Part shown: positions 21,426 to 32,859 of the stretch, one piece after another
Layout: the number at the start of each line of letters is the position of its first letter
How positions within the stretch are numbered: the first letter of the stretch is position 1
Assembly: GCA_022495005.1 (NCBI GenBank)
Contig: JAGYXB010000440.1
Location: 1,302,001-1,366,000 of the forward strand
DNA from: Rhyacophila brunnea
Lineage: Eukaryota > Arthropoda > Insecta > Trichoptera > Rhyacophilidae
Length of the DNA: 64,000 nt
Reading direction: 5' to 3'
The notes under the pieces: generated by a model
The model's database searches: none
What the model was told of the DNA's origin: nothing
The model's input: only the letters and a program-made list of their open reading frames with translations
Program-made: the position numbers and the translations under genes

Positions 21426-21526
21426 CAATCTACTAAATTTAATTACAAAGCCCGCCACTTAACCTTGGTGAAGTTTTCAATTACGACCCCGTGAAAATTA
21501 TATGTAATTATCATGAGTTATAAGCC

Positions 21527-21585
21527 GACCGATAGCTCAAGTGATAAAGCAGTAATCTGAGTAGAGAAGGGGTCTAACATTTTTC
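21527..21585 (+). repeat. tRNA-like A-box fragment
   Basis: GATAGCTCAAGTGATAAAGC resembles a tRNA D-arm with A box. No matching T-arm is seen, so it is at most a SINE head relic. Confidence 0.35.
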
Positions 21586-21950
21586 TGTAAGATTTTTTTT
21601 AATAGATAATATATTATGTTTCCTGAGGTATTTTATCATTATATATTTTTCTCAAATCTAGTATATATTCAGCATTGAATAAAAAATATAGGTATATCTT
21701 AATTAAACATTCATTTTATATTTCTATTTCTTCTTCTTATACATCTTATCTTTCCTTTGTATATCTATCTTCTTCTATATATATGTAACTGAAGCAGTGT
21801 ATAATTTTCATTTTCATCATGGCTGATTTTGTTCTTATGTTTTAGTTATTTACACTTATTCGTGATATCGTAAGGATCACTGATACATTTTTATACCGAT
21901 TTTTATATCTCCTTTACTAAAATTAACCAGGTTTCTCTCCTCTTTTTATC
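21586..21950. other. Unassigned AT-rich sequence
   Basis: Nothing recognised. Confidence 0.4.
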
Positions 21951-21954
21951 TTAA

Positions 21955-22317
21955 GGGGAGAGGCATGCCAGCAGAGAACCGAGCGGAAAAACACGAAGCT
22001 TGCAATTTCAACTGTATTAATCAATAAATATGTATCTGAAAACATTAAAAATACTTATTTTTTTTAATTCAAAGATAAACTTAGAATTGTAAAAAAATGT
22101 AATATAATATGAATTCGTTGCAGGGTCACATCTTATTATTACATTATATTTTAATGTCATATTTATTATTAAAATTTAGTTTATTAAGTTTTCAATTTTT
22201 CGTCGTGTAGATTTTTGAGTAATCCATCGTATTATTATTTTTTTACATTTATTTTAAAAAAACATCGATTTTTATAAAAATTGATAATGTCTATAAGACG
22301 AAATCCTTTTTATTTAT
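21955..22317 (+). mobile_element. Half copy of the long hairpin element (family F1)
   Basis: This matches the left arm of 8857-9704 from the TTAA-adjacent end (TTAA at 21951-21954, then GGGGAGAGGCATGCC) to the centre of the hairpin, then stops. A hAT relic abuts the break. The second arm is absent. Confidence 0.8.
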
Positions 22318-22830
22318 CAGTATTCTTCAACCGGTGGTCCACGGACCGATGCCGGTCCGCAAGAATTTATTACCGGTCCGCGAAAGCTTTCACCAGGCTA
22401 TCAACCGACTATATTGCTACACAATTCGGGGAATTCACACTAGATTAAATGCTAGGAGAATTTTTAAATGCTACTGATACCAGAAAGTCATATTCAACAT
22501 CATAAGCCAACATCTAAAAGCGTTTGCTGAAAACTTTAATTAATAATATTTTTCTGAAAATTAAGATCTACGTAAAGGCGGACCTCTAACCTCTGGATTA
22601 ATAATCCCTTTTTGGAAGATATTAAATCATGTGCATTTGATCAAGCTTATTGAGCTATCTTCTCCAGATATAAAATACAATCATTTTCTCAATTTTGGAA
22701 ATCCCTTGATAAAGAATATCCATCTCTGAATTATAAAAACCAGATTATTAGAAAATTTGCTAATACCAGTCCGCAAAATATTTCTCATATGTTCATAGAG
22801 CCACGGGTGTTAAAAGGTTGAAGAAAACTG
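22318..22830 (+). mobile_element. hAT element relic with transposase tail
   Basis: The ends CAGTATTCTTCAACC and, on the other strand, CAGTTTTCTTCAACC form imperfect inverted repeats. GGTCCGCGG-type subterminal sequence is present, similar to the element at 41068-41708. Flanking octamers TTATTTAT and TTCTAGAT match poorly (5/8). The interior carries part of a hAT transposase. Confidence 0.7.
22594..22790 (+). pseudogene. hAT transposase C-terminal fragment
   Basis: Translation gives WINNPFLEDI, a stop, then FSQFWKSLDKEYPSL. The Trp-x-x-Asn-Pro-Phe and Phe-Trp-x-Ser-x-x-x-Glu-Tyr-Pro motifs are typical of ZBED5/Charlie-like hAT transposases just before the dimerisation region. There is at least one in-frame stop, and the upstream homologous piece (DLRKGG) is in another frame. 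Non-functional. Confidence 0.72.
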
Positions 22831-22839
22831 TTCTAGATA

Positions 22840-24605
22840 ATATAATAATTCATCGAACTTAGAATCCTTAGTCTTTACTCTTTTAAAAGGTCCTTTAATA
22901 TTGGTATATATTCGATAGGTAATGCACTTAGTTACTAAATATTAGATGACTTTATAAATAAGAGTCAATTAGATTAAAAAAATATCTACACATTATATCC
23001 AGTACTTATTTAAATCAGCTTATCACAAAGTCCGGCGCCGCAGTGGAAAAATAAGAAAGAATGGAACATTTCCAATTAAGTTGAACGAACCGCGGGCATT
23101 TGAACAACTTTCCCGAGTTTTCCTCTATAAGTTCCCGCTAGTAAAAGTGCACGAGCCTTCGTTAGTTCACCGTCCACATCTTTGTTTTGCTTGAAAACTT
23201 CCCTAGCCACTGCCTTAAGGAAAATGATTTACTTTTTGAATATCGTGTTTTCTCAGATTTTTAATATGTCTTTGTCTAGAAAGTTTCCTACACGTATTTT
23301 TTATCGAAGTTTTCATATTTTATTTTGTTAGCAATGTTGTTGTGAATTGCATGATCTTGTGAGAGTTATTTTGTTGTCTTTCTATTTCATTGGAGTTTTA
23401 TTAGTTTATGTACTTTTTCGTTACAAATATACAGACGGTTGCCAACCATAACTTCAGTGTTACAAGTAACTTCATTTGAACTTTTTATATGGAATCAGTG
23501 AATATCTACGAACGAACATTTATGAGTATCCATATATATAAAATAATGATTATATAATGTCTTTGTCTTTGAAAACATTGATCACAAGTCTCGATTGTTA
23601 GTTTGTCTTTATTTTTCATTAGTTCTAATTAGATTTATGTTTGAGCTTATAATAAACATATTGTTAACTCTCTTAATTACAGTGTTTTAAATCCACAGTA
23701 TATCATCATGTACATATTAAGATCACACTTGGCGCCAAAATTATATTTAACATATTTTACATTCTACTTATATCCATTTTTATATATTCTATAGATTCGA
23801 GTTATACTGATAGTCATATCCACGTGATTTAAGCTTTGAGCATTCCATCGGTTTCGTCACACATCTACTTTACTTGTATTTATTTACCAACATGAGCATG
23901 TTTACAACTTTTTAACATTACAATATATTTGGGATGAAAGGTGTGTGCGGACATGATGATGATATTGTGATGTGAAGAGCGAAGAGTGAAGAGTGAGGAG
24001 CGGAGAATGAAGACTGGTAGCGTGGATTTCGATTGCGTGTTTATTTACGGATTGAGATGTTCAGTTACACAAAGATAGGTCTGACAGTTATACACAATAG
24101 TACAAGATAAAAAAGTGAGTGAGATATTCAGCCTGAGGCGCGGCGATACTGAGTGACATTTTCATTTGATTGTGATAGATTATTTATTGCAGCCACCTAA
24201 ATAAATGACAATTAATTAATGTGACGTATGATTTTTATCACGAATACTAGCATACGTCCTAACTCTAAACACGCGTGAAAATAATACACACATCGAATAA
24301 TGATATCACGTTCTTGAAGATCGAACTATGATATGAAGATATCTTTTGAGACTTTACATCCCTTACGGTCCTCTGTCTCTATTGGGGAAAATTAAAGGCT
24401 GCTACCAGTGAGTGAGTCGAGAAATCATACCTAGAAATCATACCTTTAACGGACTCCCCATACAAAATATGTATAAGCAGATATACAGATTGTATATTAT
24501 AAAAGGTACATTAAAATATATATTTCATATATGTTACATACATAATATAAGCCTTAAATTATAAAGGGTTATAAAATAAGAGATATATTTTTTTCAAGTT
24601 GCTCT
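22840..24605. other. Unassigned sequence
   Basis: About 1.8 kb without recognised gene, RNA or element ends. A slightly GC-richer part at 23030-23220 has no motif in any frame that I could identify. Confidence 0.4.
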
Positions 24606-24609
24606 AAAG

Positions 24610-25030
24610 CACAATCAGCAAAATTTCGAACCACCAAATGGTCATTTGATAAGGTCTTGTATTAACCGTATTTTATACGCTTTCAAATGCAAATATTTAG
24701 GAAGAATATTCCATGTAGTGCCATAAGAAAGTCCAAGTACACGAGAACGACATGAAATTGATTGTCCTCGATTTTCATCCAAATTTTGATTCACAACATC
24801 GATATTTTCTGCAGTACGTTTACGTTTTGGGGGGTTAGATTCTTAACATCAAAACATTACCATTTGACTTGAATTTTTCAATAAAATTACGAATAGTAAG
24901 CTCTGTAGATCGATTATTTTGACCATAAATTTCACGTAATACCCCAAACGTAGCTCGAATCGATTTTTATACACTGTACAACCGTGTATCTTTCCATGAT
25001 GATTTGCCAAACAACACTGAACACAAATAT
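24610..25030 (-). pseudogene. Mariner/IS630-like transposase N-terminal relic (DUF4817-type helix-turn-helix)
   Basis: On the minus strand, across frame changes, one reads RATFGVLREIYGQNNRST, TIRNFIEKFKSNGNV and VLGLSYGTTWNILPKYLHL. These follow the order of the N-terminal helix-turn-helix domain common in insect transposase-derived proteins (Ala-x-Arg-x-Leu-Arg-x-x-Tyr-Gly, Ile-x-x-x-Phe-Glu-x-x-Gly-x-Val, Leu-Gly-Leu-Ser-x-x-Thr-x-x-x-Ile-Leu). Several stops and shifts are present. The catalytic DDE domain is not visible downstream. Confidence 0.7.
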
Positions 25031-26262
25031 AAATTTTGGTGGGAATCAGAAAAAAATATGGTATACCCTATATTATTATTATTAATTTTCGAAATGGCGT
25101 AAGCTCAGTTCATTTTAATTTAATTCATTTACTGTCATATAAAAATGGTTTTATTTATGATAAGATAAAACATTGTATATCTAATTATTATATTATTGCA
25201 GGAATCATATTATTTCGGATTTAAATGATGCAGTATATAGCAAGTAGGTAGTGTTGGCAAGAAACCTCTTCGTAAGGCGGCCGATCCACATACGATTGTA
25301 TACCCAATAATAACAATTAATAATAAGTATTGGGAAATTTTTATCTGCATTGAAGTATTTCATCCAATTATTAAAGTTATTTGAAAAATTTCGAGTCGTT
25401 TCACACGTCATCACTCGTTAATAATAGCAGTTCAATAAATATTTCTAAATTGCAGATTATTGAACATTAAGCGGTTCCAATGAACCGTATTCAAATCTAT
25501 AAAGTAAACACGGATCGAACGAATCGAGTAGATAAAATACATACATATTATAGAAGATTAACTTTTGACGTGAAATAAGTTACTCGAGTGAAAGAGCTGC
25601 ATTTTCCAGTGTAGATGCGTTAATAAATACATTATTATAATATATTTTCAATTATATTTAAAATACAGCACATCTTTTCCAGTCGGCGGATATGGATCAT
25701 ATACAATTCCATAATATGGAGGTAAATATATGGTTAGGCCAAATACGCTAGCCCTCATTCATTTCTTCCCACCTACTTCCTAATCCCTTATTTATTATTG
25801 TCACAAGACCAGACGACGAGCAATCACGGGTAATCAGGCGACCGTTATTGAATAATATTCAGTTAGCTCAAGACAACTAGTGCGTGTAGACCTGTTACCG
25901 CAAAACAACAGTTTATTGATATAATTTAATTATACAGACTGGTTAAAAAGTTAGCTCGAGTGATATCAAGAAAGCGGTCGCGTTGCGGGCTTTTGATAGC
26001 TTAGCCGTCGCTAACTACCGAGTGACTCAAAACGCATATGTTTGACATCCGTTGCGCTAAATCTTATACGGTTAGAGCGAACGTCGCGTCTATCATACAT
26101 CCTGAACTTATCATCATCATTCATCAACCTCATATATCATCCATCAAAAGTGTACCATCCGTGAGTGCGTAAAGACCGAACTGATTCCATCGCGCACCAG
26201 CCCTCTCAAGATAAAAGGCAGTGTATGGCATCATGTGTAATCCCCCTTCTAGTTCCGCAATC
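25031..26262. other. Unassigned sequence
   Basis: No recognised features. A CpG-richer patch at about 25970-26100 has no identified motif. Confidence 0.4.
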
Positions 26263-26330
26263 CACCATCCAGCATCATCTTCAAATTATAGTCCACTGCT
26301 AAAAGCGCCACCAACATATTTTATTTGATG
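26263..26330 (-). repeat. Short dispersed motif, copy 2 of 3
   Basis: Reverse complement of the motif at 3650-3720 (GCGCTTTTAGCAGTGGACTA on the minus strand). Confidence 0.6.
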
Positions 26331-26525
26331 ATTGATTGCAGACTATTAATTGCTAGTCTTCCTTTTAAAAAGAAGTAAAAGGGGAGTGTTTCAGAAGTTG
26401 TCTCCGAATACAGATTTTAATAATAGAAAAAAAAATAATATGTACTTAGATATGTGAATTTAATGCAGCCGACAATATTCGTATCTAGACGCTCTGGGCC
26501 GACGCATAGACGCTACTAACTAAAC

Positions 26526-26600
26526 CAGTGTTTCCAACTTTTTTATACCTGCGGATCGCTAACTCAGAAATAAAAAAATATTACTTAAGTACCTAATATT
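26526..26600 (+). mobile_element. Solo hAT-like left end
   Basis: CAGTGTTTCCAACTTTTTTA followed by GCGGATCGC has the form of a Charlie-like hAT terminus. I did not find a matching right end nearby, so it may be a truncated copy. Confidence 0.45.
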
Positions 26601-27650
26601 ATAATGTTTTTGTTTGTTAGTTTTTAAATCATATATTATCACGAGCATAACAGTCATTCATTATGAATAAAAAAATATAACGTAAAAATTCTATCGATGA
26701 TTGAAATAATCACAAATCTATTAGGTAATACATAAATTATTAATAATAAACCTATTTAAATTTCGAGAAATCAATATTTAATTTTCAAAAAAAAAACGAA
26801 ATTCTCCGTTTTACAAAATGGTAATATAAATTGTATTAAATTACTCAAAGTGATTTAAGATACACAAATAAACGACTTCTACATTTCAGTATAAAACCTG
26901 TAGAATGAGACAAAATGATCTCTCTCTGTGTCTCTCTCTTACTCACATTTACAAGCGAAATAGCTATCGACTTAAAAATCACGCGTAATACAATTTATAT
27001 TATAATTTTGTAAGCAGAAAATTAATATGTTACTATCACTTTATCAACGATTAAAACATGTTACTAAACCATTCTTTTTAAAAAAAAAATACTTTTGCAA
27101 ATGTTGTTATTGTTCCGGGCACGTCCATGGTGTAGTTGAGCTTTGTAGACAGATTTAACGTAGTTTATCGGATTCCGGCAAAGCAAGCTCCTCAACCAAA
27201 ATCACAAAGTAACACTTTAAAATATGCTCACATCCGAGTGAAGATAAACATTATTTCAAAACAAATTTCATATTACTTTTAGTATCTAACATCTATATGA
27301 AAGCTCACGCATGAAGAAGTACTCATTGAGCTTTCGTGCATCTGAATTTATTTGAAATGTTATTAAAGTGGCGGGGACAAATTTTTACTTTAATAAAACT
27401 TTGTGAGTAACAGTTATTATTTTTTGAAAAATATAAATAATTATGAAATGAAAAATGCTTTTGAAAGCTTCGAGTATAAATAGAGGTAAATATACTGTAC
27501 GATTAGCACACGTTTGCCTTAACCCTTTAAAATTAAAACTTTCAAACATAATTGGGAAACACGTCCGAAATATACATTATGTGACGACGAATCCATACTA
27601 GGCGACTATTTAAAGCCTACCTTCTTAATAAAATATATTTTATACACTTT
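26601..27650. other. Unassigned AT-rich sequence
   Basis: Contains a short CT tract at 26920-26940 and nothing else recognised. Confidence 0.4.
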
Positions 27651-27655
27651 ATTAA

Positions 27656-28018
27656 GGGGGAGAGGCATGCCAGCAGAGAACCTAGCGGAAAAATACGAAG
27701 CTTACAATTTGAGATTTTTTTGATAATTTACAATTTTAACTGTATTAATTAATAAATATGTATCTGAAAACATTAAAAAGATTTTTTTTTGTTTTTTAAT
27801 TCAAAGATAAACTAACAATTGTAAGAAAAATGTGAATTCGTTGCAGGGTCAAATCTTGTTATTACATTATATTTTATGGTCATATTTATTATTTAAATTT
27901 AGTTTGCAATTTTTCGTCGTGTAGATTTTTGACTAATTCATCGTTTTAATATTTTTTATATTTATTTTAAAAAACATCGATTTTTATAAAAATGTAAATG
28001 TGTATAATTTGAAATCCT
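27656..28018 (+). mobile_element. Half copy of the long hairpin element (family F1)
   Basis: It starts next to TTAA at 27652-27655 with GGGGGAGAGGCATGCCAGCA and matches one arm of 8857-9704 up to the hairpin centre. The second arm is missing, as in the 21955 copy. Confidence 0.8.
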
Positions 28019-28339
28019 TTAATGTAATCCTTGTAACCCCTGTAATCCTTGAATTATGGTATAATATTTATCTAAAACAGTATAAAACGAATGGGCGGCT
28101 TACTAAGCTTAGATATTACATAAGTCAGCAAAACTCATATTATGTATTTAGCATCTCCAAAGTGCAATAATTAATTTCTAAAACTTTCACAAACACTATC
28201 ATAAGAAATTAAACGTCATTAAATTTTAATGAGATCCCGCTGCGTTACGTAAATGAAAATGTCTCTTACGAACGTTAGGAAGTCAATGCTTACGGACATA
28301 TTAGCTTCTTGGTATTGCCGTTTTTTTTTTTAAATAAGT

Positions 28340-29050
28340 AAAAATGTACATAAATGCCTGTCTTTGTCACACCACGAGAAGGCGCACCAAAGCTAGATAT
28401 CGGTACATACAAGTTTGATACGGTCGACAGTTTCATATACCTTGGTTCTCTTGTAACTCGACATAATGATATTACAGAAGAAATCAACAAGAGAATCATG
28501 TCTGCGAATAAATGCTACTTTGGCCTGTTAAGACATTTTAAGTCCCGCATACTATCTCGCCGAACTAAAAGTACTCTTTACAAGACACTTGTAAAGCCAG
28601 TGCTCACCTACGCACCGGAAACCTGGACATTAACTCTGCGAATTGAACGAGCCCTAAACATTTTCGAAAGAAAAATTCTCCGCCGTATATATGGACCGAT
28701 CGGGCACCGACGGCACCAATTGGAGGAGAAAATATAATGCTGAGCTGTACGGGGCTATACGAAGGTTGCAGCGCAGTTCAATCAATTAAGATTGGGAGAC
28801 TGCGATGGCTACGTCATGTGCACCGTATGAATGACAATGAACCGGCAAAGAGAGTGATGTCCGGCAATCCAATCGGGCGTAGAAGAAGAGGCAGGCCAAA
28901 GATTAGCTGGTTGGATGGAGCTGCCAATGACTGCCGTGTTCTAGGGGTACCAAATTGGAAAGAGGCCACACTGGATAGGGACAAGTAAAGGGAGCTGTTG
29001 AAGGAGGCCAAGACCCACACCGGGTTGTCGCGCCCCTGATGATGATGATG
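28340..29050 (+). mobile_element. 5'-truncated LINE, reverse transcriptase C-terminal region
   Basis: Two frames (28354-28737 and 28737-28988) carry the end of a LINE pol protein; the 3' end is a TGATGA microsatellite at 29035-29052. Such tails replace poly-A in several LINE clades. The insertion is 5'-truncated, so the endonuclease and the catalytic YxDD region are missing. Confidence 0.82.
28354..28988 (+). pseudogene. LINE reverse transcriptase C-terminus, frameshifted
   Basis: The first frame contains SFIYLGSLVTRHNDITEEI, LYKTLVKPVLTYAPETWTL and FERKILRRIYGP. The second contains IKIGRLRWLRHVHRM, RRRRGRPKISWLDG and LGVPNWKEA. Together they follow the order of a widespread arthropod LINE: the thumb segment, then the Arg-Trp-x-x-His-Val-x-Arg-Met and Gly-Arg-Pro-Lys motifs. 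A frame change near 28730 separates them and an early stop occurs at 28986, beyond which homologous residues (ELLKEAKTH) can still be read. Confidence 0.83.
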
Positions 29051-29321
29051 ATATGCATACGTAAAGATTATATTGTATAAAAATCGTAAGGGGCATTTTA
29101 AGATGTTTATAATATGTAACATTCTTAGTCCAGTCGAGTATAATATTAGAAAATATTATTTTATTTGTTATTTTTATTTGTTGTCAATTTGAACTTGTGA
29201 CTGTGACCCGAGGCCTGTAACGGAATGGTGGCTGAATCAAGGTCGCTACAGTGGTAATATTGCAACATAAAAAATAATATAGAAGAACATCCTACCAAAT
29301 TACTTCATCATATTATATTTG

Positions 29322-29347
29322 TAACCTAACCTAACCTAGCCTACAAA
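29322..29347. repeat. Short CCTAA run
   Basis: Three CCTAA units and a variant. No hairpin arms were seen around it, unlike the T1/T2 elements. Confidence 0.6.
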
Positions 29348-29379
29348 ACAAGATCACTGTAATCGTACGAACGCTTAAT

Positions 29380-29705
29380 AGAATTGAGAGAGGCACTAGC
29401 ACTATTGAATTTAAAAATACAAGGAAACGAATTATCTCTCATACAAGTATACGCACCCACAGAAATAGCGAAAGAAGAAGAAAATGATACTTTTTTATAC
29501 AAATGTAAACAAAGCTATTAACCAAGCACACAAAACTTTTATAATAATGGGCGACCTAAATGCAAAAATATCCCAACCCAGACAAGACGAATACCTACTT
29601 AGCTACGAAATCAAACGGGTATGGAGAAATAAACCAGAGAGGCCAGAGATTAACACTTTGGAGGAGGCCTTCACCCGAAGAGGGGTTCTTACAAACCAAA
29701 CAAAC
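29380..29705 (+). pseudogene. LINE endonuclease domain fragment
   Basis: Reading from 29395 gives LNLKIQGNELSLIQVYAPTE and, after a frame change near 29490, AHKTFIIMGDLNAKIS. The Val-Tyr-Ala-Pro and Gly-Asp-Leu-Asn-Ala motifs belong to the apurinic-type endonuclease of LINE pol; Asp and Asn there are catalytic in the family. It lies downstream of the preceding LINE 3' end, so it comes from a different insertion. Homology fades after about 29600. Confidence 0.72.
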
Positions 29706-29754
29706 TAATTACATACCATTGTTCAATTTATAAACATTATCTAATAGCATTATA

Positions 29755-29832
29755 TACAATGTATTGTATATATAATATATATATATATTATATATATATA
29801 TTATATATATATATATATAATATATATAATAC
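29755..29832. repeat. TA microsatellite
   Basis: Almost pure alternating T and A with occasional ATA breaks, directly before a SINE head. Confidence 0.9.
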
Positions 29833-29833
29833 A

Positions 29834-30078
29834 GACGCCCACGGTGGCCGCGCGGCGTAAGCGTTGGACTATAAAGCCGTGGGTCTCAGGTTCGAATCCT
29901 GGGTCTGGCAAGTACACATATTATTTTTCAATTTGTGTGTGTCAGGGTATGGACCTAATAGGTTGAGCAAGTGGCTGACATCCATTTCTCATAAAAAACA
30001 AAATCTGTCAATACAAACCTCCACTCTGTGGAGGCCCATATGATCCTGTCAGGATCGGACATGGTGGAAAAAAAAAAA
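29834..30078 (+). mobile_element. SINE S1, best preserved copy
   Basis: The tRNA-like head has A box GGTGGCCGCGCGGCGTAAGC and B box AGGTTCGAATCCTGGG, required for pol III transcription in this element class. The body contains ATGGACCTAATAGGTTGAGC, a complementary pair CTCCACTCT/AGTGGAG-type stem, and GATCCTGTCAGGATC, then an A-rich tail at 30067-30078. The SINE would rely on a LINE for movement; which one is not shown by the sequence. Confidence 0.9.
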
Positions 30079-30798
30079 TATACAAAAAGAAAAAAAAATC
30101 TTAATATATATATGTATTATACAAAAAATATAAATAATAATAATAATTATTATTATATAAACTATAAAATAAGTAGATAATACACCCATAGATAGATATA
30201 TATACATAATAGATATTTTCATAGGTTATATATATATATTCATTAGATATAGTCATTTAACTGTCATTTACTTTTGTTTGTAAGAAATAAAAAGGCTTTT
30301 TATTTTATTATTTATTTATTAGATTTGTAATATCTCATTATACAGATTATATTACTTTAGTCATTAAGGTCTTGACGAAAAGATGAATTACCGTTTACTC
30401 GGTGTTTATTTGACTTGCACAGTGACGTCGAATCCTTGCTGTGTCCCGTACCGTCATCAGAGTCACACAAACAGCGGTGAATGGATCCGCATTTTAGGCG
30501 GAAACGGACGGATTTACAGGGTTTACGAGAAAGCCCCGACGAAAATAGGAAATTCAATAGAAAAGTAGTTATAGAAAAAGACCACAGATAGAGAGAGGAT
30601 AATGGAACATTGCGAATCGCAATGAAATTGTGCGCTTATCATATTTTCCAAAATATAATCGAAAAGGAAAACTGGATAAATACAAAAAAAAATGGTGATA
30701 TGCTTCAGGAATAAAATTATAGGACCTAGTGAGATTCGAACACACGTTAGGCTTTTCTAAATTATTTATTTTTATTGAATAATGCTATATTCGTAACC
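30079..30798. other. AT-rich spacer with unassigned open segment
   Basis: 30080-30340 is AT-rich simple-sequence DNA. 30370-30570 is GC-richer and open on both strands (about 60 codons each) but shows no family motif. 30715-30755 contains a tRNA B-box-like string on the minus strand (GTTCGAATCTC). Confidence 0.35.
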
Positions 30799-31619
30799 CT
30801 TAATGGGTCGTATGCATGAGATTCCCAGATACTTTATAGGCTAAACACTGCTCATTTGTAAGCATGAATGGAAATGTAATCCGTTGGTTAGCGACGTCGC
30901 GATGTGACGTCATAATGTGTCATGGCGTCCATATAATAGCTGATAACTTATAAAATTTCATTCCCCGATCACTAATTTAAAATTTTGAAATTATTGTAAA
31001 TATTATGTCTGAAAGTGTGCGAACGGTACCAAATAAATTTAATAATTATAAATGAATAATTATTATGAACTTTAAATAATTTATCAGTTATTTTATCACA
31101 TTTATTTTATAATTCTACTGTACGAAAGGATAGAGTATTCCCAGTAAACATTTCCATTTGGTGGCAATACATACAGTTATATCATGACTAACTTCACTTC
31201 AATCCAGTGCTCGAAATGGAAAATTTCACGAACAGGAACGCTGTATAATTTTTCGAAACTAAGTACTTATGCTAATCCTTTCTTTACGTACGTACGTACT
31301 TTTGATATAAAAATGCAACAATAAACTTTAAACTTCTTACGTGGATCTATATTGGGCGGGTTGGTAAGGATTGTCAGCGCCGCAGGCGAAATAATCTTGT
31401 TTTAACAAAGTATACCATCAAAAATTGTATTATTCTTTATTTTTACTTTATCTACCACTATAACCAGTGCATGATACCTCTACCACCACTCGTCACTGAT
31501 TATAACTTACTGTCTCATTTGGGATAGATAAGTTTATAATTAATTAGTCATAACAAACAACATATCCACATAAGTACCTTATAGATTCAAATTAAAAAAA
31601 TATTTACGTACTTATAGAA

Positions 31620-32160
31620 AATTTTACAAATTCCATTTAAATACGAGCACAGAATATCAAACATCAAGAAATAGTATTAAAATAGTGTTTAAAAATAAAG
31701 AAATAGTATTAGAAAAAACAGTAAGTGCCTACCTATACCAAGAATTTATAAAATAGCGTTCACATAAACTCGTTCTCACGCAGGTGGAATATACGATTAT
31801 CCGAAGCGATTTGGTTGAACATAGTTATTTCCTGCCCAATTATCATTAGCAATTATTGCACCTTGGCAGAACAAACAACTTAGATTATCAAGAAAGTTAT
31901 AAAATAATATATAATAAAATCAATACTAAGTACCAATAATGGCAGAGTTCTCATTTGTACTGGGTAGATATAAGTTGGAAAAAGTACGTAGCCTAAATAC
32001 CTAGCTCTCTTTTTAACTTTCAGAATACAGTATGTAAGCATACGTCTTGAGAAATCAATCGGATAAAACCATGGATAGTATCCACTATCCACACAGCTTT
32101 AAAGGATTCTCAAAGATTTATTTTGAACCTTCTCCACTATAAGGGGCATAAGGCCGTACC
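31620..32160 (-). mobile_element. LINE 3' fragment (same family as 1500-2330)
   Basis: The minus-strand frame at 31880-32092 contains SGYYPWFYPIDFSRRMLTY, which corresponds to YGYYPWLYPND in the 2-kb copy. The remaining 3' region also aligns, including the string AGAATGGCAGAGTTC-type sequence on the plus strand. No reverse transcriptase core is present. Confidence 0.7.
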
Positions 32161-32859
32161 TACATCTAATAAAAGTTTCAAGTCATCCAAACAACGTAAA
32201 CATAGCATTATTTGTAATTAAATTACCAATGGTGTGTCATTTTCATTTATATAAGATAAAACATGACGGAAGGTGAAACTCAGGTTGCTAAGCGCGATTC
32301 TTATAGAATAATATAAAATTGTCATTAATTAGTACCTACTATATTCAACATTATAAGGACTAATATTGTATTGTATGCATGTTATGTTACAATGGTGATG
32401 CTTTGGTTACCATTATTGTAATATACATCTACCACCGTATTTATTTAATAATCTATGACTAACACCACCTAAGATAATTAGATGTCCGCACTGGACACAT
32501 AGGTACCTAATTTGTTAGTACCTACTTATTCTAAACGATTCAATCTATGTTGTTTGTCCTTCCCTATTCACATTATTATTGCCATGGAAATGATAATAGG
32601 TACCTACATACAATACAGATATTATGATAGTCGTACATTTTTATTAAAGGATATTCCTATATATTTTTTAAACAAATTTACAAACAAAAATTAGGTAAAA
32701 GTTCTCTCCACACTACCTATGTATTATTTCTATTATTTTTAAAGTCACAAGCTACAATGCATGTAATAATAATTGTAATACAATAGGAACGTCCCAAATA
32801 AATAAACTCTGCAGAAGGCTATTCAATATTTTCTGCCCAAACCATCAATGGCCCAAACA

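Noticed and set aside
29380..29705. Endonuclease fragment as part of the LINE at 28.3 kb
   Set aside because: The endonuclease should precede the reverse transcriptase, but this fragment lies after that LINE's 3' tail.
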